NCBI GenBank assembly: GCA_003971905.1
Contig: RSEE01000027.1
Coordinates: forward strand, 186,001-250,000
DNA: 64,000 bases
Direction: 5' to 3'
Source: Moniliella sp. 'wahieum'
Taxonomy: Eukaryota > Basidiomycota > Moniliellomycetes > Moniliellales > Moniliellaceae
Shown here: positions 55,715-64,000 of the stretch, in pieces
Numbering within the stretch: position 1 is the first letter of the stretch
Layout: every line of letters starts with the position of its first letter
Position numbers and translations under genes: made by a program
Notes under the pieces: generated by a model
Databases searched by the model: none
The model's input: the letters and a program-made list of their open reading frames with translations, nothing else
What the model was told of the DNA's origin: nothing

Positions 55715-57778
55715 GGCGAGGGAGGCCGACGGGGGTGGAGGGGGGGGCGGGCACGGACGCGGGCAGGCAGAGGAGCGGGCGCAGGAGCAGGCACAGAACA
55801 GACGCAGCGCAGACGCAGGAGCAGCACCAACACCACCGCCAGCAGCAGCAGCCCAAGACGACGGCGACGATGTTGGCGACGGCGGCGGGGCAGCGGCAAC
55901 GACGAATGCTATAGCACGCCCGGTCGCCGCCTCGCCGGGCGCCCGTGTCCCGCCGCAGGCACCAGGCCAGAGCCAGCACACCACGCCCACCCCCCCACGC
56001 AGTACGCCGCACTGCTGCGGACGCCGCGGCGCGCGGCACCAGGCCAGCCACCAGCGACGCATGACCCGTGCCTGGCCGGTGACCCCACCACCGCCCCTCT
56101 GCCTCACCCGTCGCACATCACACGACATGTCACAGTGGCACGTCACCTGCATCCACGCGCCCAATGCCACACGCGGCCCCATCACACACACCTGTCACAT
56201 GTCACACGTCACACTCGCTGCCCTCGAGCGGCCACCGTAACGCCCCGCGCCTGGCAGCGGCAAGGCGTGGCGCTGGCGTGGTGCGATGTGGGAGGCCCCA
56301 TGCATCCTGCACCATGCACCAGCCCCACGCCAGTGTGCGCCGCCCTGCAACCCTACTGCGCTCTCCGGTGTCCGGCGTCACTGTCGGTGTGCCTCCGATC
56401 TCCCCCCATGCGCACACCCGCAACGTGCAACGGCGCATGGGGGGGCAGCCCACTGCCTGGCTCTCCTCATGCATCATGCTCCATGCATCACCATGCTGCA
56501 TGCATGCGCTCCCATTCCGCTGCTGCTGGGCGCCAAGCAAGCGGCCCTGATCGGCACGGGGGCCTGCTGCGCGCTTTCTACACAGGCGGCCACCTGCTGC
56601 CGCCTGCTGCCGCCTGCTGCCGCTTGCGCGCCGCCACAGCCGTCACGCGACAGTCACCCGTCAACGCATCACCGCAGTCCTGCGGCCTCCGGCGCGGCGC
56701 TGGCTAGGGACGAGTGGCCAGTGGGAGCAGCCAAACGCCGCCCACGCAGCCGATTATGTCAGCCCCCCCCCCCGTGCAGCTCCCGAGGGCCTGCGGCGAG
56801 CGAGGGCGGCTGGCCAGCGCTTGGGGCACAGCGCAAGTGTCGGATTCCGAGGGTGCTTGCCACCCAGCCCCGCTTCCCAGCACAGTCACCGTCGCCACCC
56901 CCACCCCGAAGCGGCTTGGACTCTGGTGCTGCCCAAATGGCAGAATCTGTGGGCACGTCCGCCTCGTCCGCCTCCTTCCCCATCGACCATCCCAGCCCGC
57001 ATTCCGCCCCTCCGGAGCGACCCCCCCAAATTGCACACCCCAGTCTTTCTCTCATCGATATCGACTTGGGCAGGCGCGGAGTTGCTGGGTTTCAACGTGG
57101 ACAGATGTCAAGCTGACACGTTGACCCATCTCCGGCGTCCGGCCGCAACAACAGCCCACTCAGGTTGGTCAGTTGGTCGCATCGCTCGGAATGCGCCGCA
57201 GGCGTAGTGAGTTGAGAGGCACCGGGTGGCTCGTGTGTTCGTGGCAGTGTCTCCTTAGGCCTAGGTTCCGTTGTTTTCTCACCTGCGTGTTCCTTGTTCC
57301 GCAGCCTATAGACCCCTGGTGACGAATGCCTTCTTGCATGTTCCCCTGTAAGTAGGTCTGGTTGGTTGGCTTTGACCACCACTAGTGCGACTGCATCACC
57401 GCCGAGGACCATCACGACTCTTAGGTCTCATCATAGTCGTGCACGCTTCCTGCATCAGCGACCACAATGCAAACCACCTTGTTGCCTCCTACCACCTACC
57501 ACCTCCAACCATTGTTGCTTGCCGGTTGATAGCGTCGAGCAGCACTCAATATGACCTCTCCGTTCCCCGGATGTACGAAAGCTTATCGCCCAATCCCCAG
57601 CTACATAGAGCGGGGCCGCATGTCCTATGCCTATAGCACCCAAGGAAAAAGAGGGGGTGAGCAGAGGTGCGTCCAATTAGCAGATGAGTAACGTGTGGGT
57701 CCCACACGCATCGAGACTGGGAGGCAAGGCGCCAGCGCCCTCTTTTTGGGGGTCCCAGTATCATTGCAGCATGCCAGT
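55715..57778. promoter_or_regulatory. Upstream region of LRG1 with clustered short repeats; no certain gene
   Basis: Repeats of CACATG/CACGTC words at 56107-56215. Dense CATGCA/TGCATG words at 56299-56320 and 56469-56509. Three perfect copies of CCTGCTGCCG at 56593-56622. A 276-codon plus frame (56286-57116) ends in Ser/Pro-rich text (SASFPIDHPSPHSAPPERP) without any domain; it could be a small gene, but I do not call it. 57120-57778 shows nothing. Confidence 0.35.
56593..56622. repeat. Three perfect copies of decamer CCTGCTGCCG
   Basis: Minisatellite-like triplet of a 10-bp unit in the LRG1 upstream region. Confidence 0.7.
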
Positions 57779-58904
57779 TCAAGGATCCCTAGAGTAGTTG
57801 CCCGGAAAGACGCCTTGGACGCCATTTACCTTCCCGGTCCACCAATCTTCTCGTGAATCAGTGCGGGAGACGAGTTCAATCTTGTCACCGGCGGCAAAAG
57901 AAAGGTCGCCTTCGGCCTGGGCGGTAAAGTCAAAGAGGGCAATGACGTAGGGCGGCAAGTCGGCTTCCAGCCCGGCCTTCTCCTTCTCCTTTTCCGTCTC
58001 CTCGGGCCCATCCGAAGGCGGGTCGCCTGCTCTCGTTTGTCTGGGGCCCGCGACCGGCAGCTTGGAGAATTTGCGCGCTAGATAAAGGTGGTTTGTGCAG
58101 AGTCAAGTCGTCAATCTGCTTGCCCATCTCCCAATGCCGCAGTGTAATCCGACTTGACTGCGCCAGCTTGATATTGATCACCACCTTTCCTCGGCGAAAC
58201 GTTGAATGGCCTTGAAGGAGAGGTAAAAAATGTTGAGCTGGAGGTAGTACAAGTATGCCAGAGCGGCGCCATCAGCTTGACCGCCAAGACAAAGAACTTG
58301 GGCAGCTCATCCTTGAGCGCATTGGTAAAGTATTCATAGTCCGCCTTAGCCACCTCATACTCCTGCTCCGCCTTGGACAGGTGGGACTCATCGCGGCTGG
58401 ACTTGACCTCCTTGTCCTTTACCTTGTTATAGGACGCGGTGTGGCGCTCCAAGTCGACCAGCTTGTGGTTGCGCTTGGTAATGTTTTTGCGGATGGCTTG
58501 CACAGCCGCCTTGAGGTCCCGGAGCGGGTAGATGATTCGCGTCTCGAGCAATTCCACCTCGGGCGTCAAGTCTCCTGCATCTCGTCAGAGGGTCTGTAGG
58601 CAGGCAACTGCTCCAGCGACTTGAGCGCTTGGGGGTAGGCGTCGGCCAAGTCGCCTCCCTCGCTGCCAAGCGGCGCACACAGCGTGGAAAAGCCCTCTCC
58701 AAACGCAATCTCGGACGTGAGCATGTTCTGCACACTTTCGTAGTAAGAAGCCGCGTCCTTGCGCAGACGCAGAGTAGCCCCCTCCAGCTCGCCAAACCGT
58801 TTGGCCAGCGCATCAAACTCGGCGTCGGCAGGCTTTTGGGTGCTGCCAAAGCCAGAGGAGAGCATGTGCGGCGCACGCGCGATGGCCTTGGTGAAGCCAC
58901 GCAT
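57779..58904 (-). CDS. RVS167: RVS167/Hob1-type amphiphysin (BAR + SH3), frame-broken
   Basis: Membrane-bending protein of endocytic actin patches. ATG 58904 gives [20 protein letters not shown]. The BAR domain: [115 protein letters not shown] (to about 58290). The frame changes near 58570, 58270 and 58200. The linker is short and acidic ([15 protein letters not shown]). The SH3 domain at 57960-57790 is complete: [59 protein letters not shown] at 57779-57781. Total about 370 aa, shorter than yeast Rvs167 (482 aa) because the Gly/Pro/Ala-rich linker is reduced. An unrecognised intron in the linker is possible. Confidence 0.9.
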
Positions 58905-59894
<990 letters not shown>

Positions 59895-60062
59895 CTACCT
59901 TCTCGCGAACCTAGTGTGGGTCGCTTCCTCAAAGGTTGTGGAGAAAAGACACAAGAGAAAGGGCAAAGCCCGTCAAATAAATACAGCAAAGGCACCCGCG
60001 TGGGCGGAGGAAAATGAAAAAGCACACCATCCAAACTGCCCCTATGCTGAAGGCGGCGGCAA

Positions 60063-60086
60063 CAACCCTATGATTATCTAGGGTTG
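60063..60086. promoter_or_regulatory. Inverted pair of CAACCCTA sites in the shared S27a/P0 promoter
   Basis: CAACCCTA (60063-60070), 8-nt spacer, TAGGGTTG (60079-60086): a perfect 8-bp inverted repeat lying 262 bp upstream of the S27a ATG and 318 bp upstream of the P0 ATG. AACCCTA resembles telobox/Homol-E/Tbf1 sites of fungal ribosomal-protein promoters. The symmetric layout suits control of both genes. The rest of 59802-60403 shows no gene. Confidence 0.6.
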
Positions 60087-60403
60087 CATCTCTGCGATGA
60101 CAGTCGGCTGGTGCTGCCCACGCCCATCTGGCCCCCTCGCAGCACGGCTGGGGCGTCTCGACAAGCCTAGTTGGACGCTCCGGCTTGGCCTGGGCATGCC
60201 TCTTCTCCATCCCCACCCTCTTCGAAAGAGCCTGTAAGTACTCGAATCTTGCTGGGCAACCCTGTCTATCGTCTCTCCCGTGTTCCAGACCAACTGACCT
60301 GCTTGGATGCGCTCAGTAAACGTCCCCTGATTCTCCGAAATCATCGGTGGCTCTTTTCCCTTGCTCCTAGTATCTTGATTTCTTCCTCGCAACAACCGTA
60401 AAC

Positions 60404-61321
60404 ATGGGCGCTACTCGTGGTCAGAAGGAGCTTGGTTTGCCAAGCTCAACGAGCTGCTCGAGGCTTACAACTCGATCTTCTTCGTCAATGTCGACAATGT
60501 CGGTCGCAGCAGATGCACCAGATTCGTGCTGCTCTCCGTGGCAAGGCTGTTGTCGATGGGCAAGAACACCATGGCCCGCCGTGCCATTCGCCAGATTCTT
60601 GGCGAGAAGCCGCAGTACGAGAAGATCCTGCCCGCTGTCCGCGGCAACATTGGGTTTGTCTTCACCAACGACGACCTGAAGGAGGTTCGCGACCTGATCC
60701 TGGAGAACCGTGTCGCTGCCCCCGCTCGTGCTGGTGCCTTTGCGCCGCCGATGTGGTTGTCAAGGCTGGCAACACTGGTATGGAGCCCGGCAAGACCTCG
60801 TTCTTCCAGGCGCTTAACATCCCCACCAAGATTGCCCGTGGTACCATTGAGATTGTGTCGGACGTGCGTGTGGTTGAGGGTGGCACGCGTGTCGGCACTT
60901 CGGAGGCGACGCTGCTCAACATGCTTAACATCTCGCCCTTCACGTACGGTATGAGCGTCACCTCGATCTACGACAACGGCAACGTGTTTGACAACTCGGT
61001 GCTCGACGTAAGGAGGAGGACCTCGTTGCCTCGTTCCTGGCTGGTGTGCGCCAGATTGCTTCCATCTCGCTCGATCAACTACCCACCATCGTCTCGGTCC
61101 CACTCGCTGTCACCTACAAGGACCTCATCGCCATTGCTTGGCGACCGACATCGACTTTGAGGGTGCCGCCCAGGCTAAGGAGTACCTGCCAACCCGAGGC
61201 GTTCGCCGTCGCCGCCCCCGTGGCTGCTGCTGGCGGCTGCCGAGGCGGCCCCTGCCGAGGAGAAGAAGGAGGAGGAGGAGGAGGAGTCTGACGACGACAT
61301 GGGCTTTGGTCTGTTGACTAA
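60404..61321 (+). CDS. RPP0: 60S acidic ribosomal protein P0, frame-broken
   Basis: Stalk base protein uL10, binding P1/P2. ATG 60404 gives MGATRGQKE. Frames then alternate through [194 protein letters not shown], and the acidic end [12 protein letters not shown] with TAA at 61319. At least seven frame changes in 918 bp, often next to repeated bases; for example CTTGG stands where GCTTGG is needed near 60428. The protein is essential, so these are almost surely sequencing indels. Confidence 0.95.
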
Positions 61322-61656
61322 ACGCCTATCTTGTGCGGCTGGCTGGTTGTTCCTTGACGAGAAACAGCATTGTTGTGGGAAGCCAGACTGGGTTGTGCCT
61401 TGCTTGGACATGGTGTGGAGGGGCAGGAAATAGGAGCAAGTAGCGGGCAACATGTAATCGGCGCGGTGGATGGCAGACGAATGAAAGTTTGCAGATTGTG
61501 CACGCCCAGGCCGGCGAGGGCAGAGATAGGGCAGACTGAGTGCGCGAGATCGCCGCGTGCTCTTCCGGCCGGGCCCCCGCCTCGCGCTCGCCTCCACCAC
61601 CTCTCTCTTGGCGGAGGCGGTCGTGGCGAACACCAAAAGCCAGGCCAGGCGCGAGC
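61322..61656. other. 3' flank of RPP0 and upstream of last gene
   Basis: Non-coding interval between two same-strand genes; nothing recognised. Confidence 0.4.
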
Positions 61657-64000
61657 ATGGACGCTAGTCTGGCGCGTCTGGGCACCATCCTCTGGCCCTG
61701 GGGCGCTGCTCCGCCGAGCAGCAGCACCCGCCCCACCCCCACCCCCACCCCACCAGCCCCCGCCCGTCCGCCATGGCATCCCCCCGTCTCCGCAGCCCCC
61801 ACCGCCCGGAACAGTTCGTCCTGCCCGCCTTGCCTGGATGGCCATCTACCGCATCCGCCCCGCCCCCGTTGCCCCCACCCCGCCATCCCCTGCTGCGCAT
61901 CCCCGAACGATCGCCGCCTGAGTCGCCGCAGCGCTGCGGCCGAACCTGCCTCGGCATCACTGGAGGACGAGGACGAGGAGAACGAGACGAGGACGAGGCA
62001 GCCGAGAGTCGCCAGTTGACGTTCTGTTTTATTACCGCCATCCATCGGGCTCGGAAGATGGGCTTGCAATGCCCGTTGCTGCCTCCATGGCCCAGATCCG
62101 TGCCCAGATCGGCGTGCTGCGTGGTTCGGCCGACCTGCTGATCGAGCTGCTGCGCCTGCCGCACCCCGACACGTCTGTCGGTGCATCGGACCACTCTTGT
62201 TTTAGCGAGCACCCGGTCTACTCGACCCATTCATCCTGCCAGCGCGCCTTTAGCTTGTGGCTTGCCCCGCGTACCTGGATGGCCGTTGCGATCGATGTGC
62301 CGCGCTGGGTCAAACCATCGCCCACGTCTGGTACAGGCCAAGTGAAGTGGGTGCACGACACCTGTTGGCGTCCGGATGCCTGGCTCGCTGCCCAATTTGC
62401 CTCGGCGGGACAGGTGGGTTCTGTTGCACGGGCCCTTGACAGATGATTCGCCCAGTAGCGTGCTCGATGGGTTCTTTGCGCCCTGGGCGGCCAATTTTGA
62501 CCCCTACAGCCCTCCCTCGCCCGACCTCCCACCCGCAACGACGGCACGGGTCACGTCTCAGCACTGGAACTTGCCTTGCAACACCCGGGTCTCTCTCCTG
62601 TTTCCCCCTTTTACCACGCATCGCGTTCGCCCCCGCGCTCAGCATGGCTTCCCCACCACCGTACTCCCTTGTTGGAACGGATCCCAAGGAGCAGCACCGA
62701 GTCCTCATCCCCCGAACCGGACTCGGACTCGGACACCAACGTGCTCGCCCCCTTGCGGGACACTTGGCTACGTCTTTGGGGCAGACATTTGTCTTGGATT
62801 CCGGCAACCGCGCGCTCCGCTCGTCGGCGCATGCGTTTGATAAGGACACGGTCGTCTACCTGGCTCAGCAAGTGACCTTTCAAGCCGGGATGAGGCATAC
62901 GTGGCGAGCCTGTTGATTGCGCAGGTCCGCGAAAAGTATTGGTACTTCTTGTGGCCGCCGATGCGGCCCCAGCTGATCGGGCGGCACGGGAGCAGGCCTT
63001 GCGCGAGTACCGCGCGCGCCACCAAGCGTGGGAGACGCGCCAAGCCGAGTTGGCAGCTGCCCGCCGCGGACGCTGACGCTGCCGCTGCCGCTGCCGCCGC
63101 CCGGGCCGCGCTTTCCCAGCCCCGCTCGGCGCTCAGTACCACTGCGACAGCCTTTGCCGTCGCCTGTGGCCGTTGACGATGAACCTTCCTGGCGGTCCGG
63201 CTCCCTCGTCCAGTCGGCCTCGAGCACTGCCATTTCCCTTTCTGGGGCTGCCGAGGACTCGGGTCGCTCAGCCAATTCGTCCGTCTCGCCGCACCCTGCA
63301 CCAACGCTGACGACCGCCGTGGCGGATGCAGCCACGACCGCGTCGGCCGGTCGCTGGACGCTGTGAAAGGCACTGCCTCAGCAGCCTTGCGCTTGTGGCC
63401 TGCCTGGACGGCACCGCCAGTGCCACCGGCAAAGAGGGGCATCCGTCCCCTTCCGATCGGCCGGGCCTTGCTTGCCCAAACACCCAAGAGACGCCGGATC
63501 CGCCCCTGACCTCTCTTGAGTGCGCACCGGCACTACCAAGCACGCCCCGGCCCGTTCGGCGAGCCGCCCGGCAGCAGTCCGAATGGGAGCACCCGCCTGG
63601 CTCCCGCCCACGCACCAGCATCCTCCTCGACCGAGGACTTATCTGAACTCCCCCCCGTTTCGATGGATTCCACCATGGCAGTGCCCGAGGTCGAAGCCGA
63701 GCCCTCGCTCCAGCTTCCGGCCCCGAGCGCTGCGCCGCCGTTTACTTGCTTCTCCTTGGCGGTTGGCCTACGGGTTCGCACATCAGCCTGGCCGGGCCAA
63801 GGCACATGTGATTCTGGTACGTGTCCGATTTGGAGTGACCACCGAGCGAGAGCGAGCTAACGAACTAACCGCCCTACCTTGCTCCAGTACGCTCAAACCG
63901 CCGTGGTGCTCGTGTCTCAAGAACCGACGGCTCCAGGACGACGTGCACTACGAGTCGTTCGACAACCTTCGGACCACAGTACCAACACTTGCGTGACTGA
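61657..64000 (+). CDS. Uncharacterised protein, partial at right edge, frame-broken
   Basis: Not recognised. ATG 61657 opens MDASLARLGTILWPWG followed by a Pro/Thr/Ala-rich stretch and an acidic patch (SASLEDEDEENETRT, 61950-62000). Coding-like pieces in changing frames follow: SMAQIRAQIGVLRGSADLLI then ELLRLPHPDTS (62080-62175), DDSPSSVLDGFFAPWAANFD (62440-62500), DTNVLAPLRDTWLRLWG, DKDTVVYLAQQVTFQAG, EAYVASLLIAQVREKYWYFL (62890-62960), an Ala/Arg-rich helix (AREQALREYRARHQAWETRQ, 62980-63050), then Ser/Pro/Ala-rich text to the edge. Helical segments alternating with disordered ones suggest a large adaptor-like protein. Because the frame is broken repeatedly, the true order and the end cannot be fixed. 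I assign no function. Confidence 0.5.

Noticed and set aside
54360-56051. A 563-codon minus frame over the LRG1 N-terminus and its upstream region
   Set aside because: Only part of it carries the LRG1 N-terminal text; the rest is GC-rich read-through with no ATG-supported start.

Overview
The window looks like GC-rich nuclear DNA of a fungus, most probably a basidiomycete. A yeast-like Ustilaginomycotina relative is my best guess, at low confidence. The reasons are short spliceosomal introns (about 42-93 nt, GTRNGT...YAG), an intron-bearing tRNA-Cys, and a fungal gene set: REG1, SPA2, BCK1-type MAPKKK, LRG1, RVS167, PHO85-type cyclins, ubiquitin-S27a and MAM3/CNNM. Almost every conserved gene, including RPP0, eIF2-gamma, RPN10 and CAF1, is broken by single-base frame changes, often at short homopolymers. 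These genes are normally essential or highly conserved, so I read the breaks as assembly or sequencing indels, not gene death. CDS coordinates below are therefore gene spans, not clean open frames.

Layout: REG1-like PP1 regulator (+, 0.3-1.9 kb); tRNA-Cys (-, 2.2-2.3 kb); coiled-coil hypothetical (-, 3.7-5.1 kb); eIF2-gamma (-, 5.8-7.2 kb); CNNM/MAM3 (-, 7.9-10.1 kb); GNAT acetyltransferase (+, 11.1-11.6 kb); GAR-domain cytoskeletal protein (+, 12.2-14.5 kb); ubiquitin-like/AN1 zinc finger (-, 15.5-16.0 kb); bacterial-type xylulokinase (-, 17.0-18.4 kb); Byr4/Bfa1-like (+, 20.0-22.0 kb); SPA2 (+, 22.8-26.7 kb); proline-rich cyclin (-, 27.8-28.8 kb); decayed Ty3/Gypsy-like gag-protease remnant (-, 29.8-31.7 kb); RPN10 (-) and CAF1/POP2 (+) head to head (32.1-34.5 kb); PCL-type cyclin (-, 36.6-38.0 kb); an AT-richer gene-poor block (38.3-40.7 kb); BCK1-type MAPKKK (+, 41.1-47.8 kb) convergent with LRG1-type LIM-RhoGAP (-, 49.2-55.7 kb); RVS167-type BAR-SH3 protein (-, 57.8-58.9 kb); ubiquitin-S27a (-) and RPP0 (+) head to head (59.3-61.3 kb); and an unrecognised gene running to the right edge.

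Two functional groups stand out. One is polarity, cytokinesis and cell-wall integrity: SPA2, BCK1, LRG1, RVS167, Byr4/Bfa1-like, the GAR-domain protein and two PHO85-type cyclins, all within 46 kb. In budding yeast, Lrg1 is a Rho1 GAP acting upstream of the Bck1 pathway, and Pho85-Pcl kinases phosphorylate Rvs167. The other is translation and protein turnover: eIF2-gamma, S27a, P0, RPN10, CAF1 and AN1/UBL. AACCCTA (telobox/Tbf1-like) sites lie upstream of three of these translation genes. The clearest foreign gene is the xylulokinase. It matches the actinobacterial FGGY type, not the larger fungal enzyme, which suggests an old horizontal transfer.
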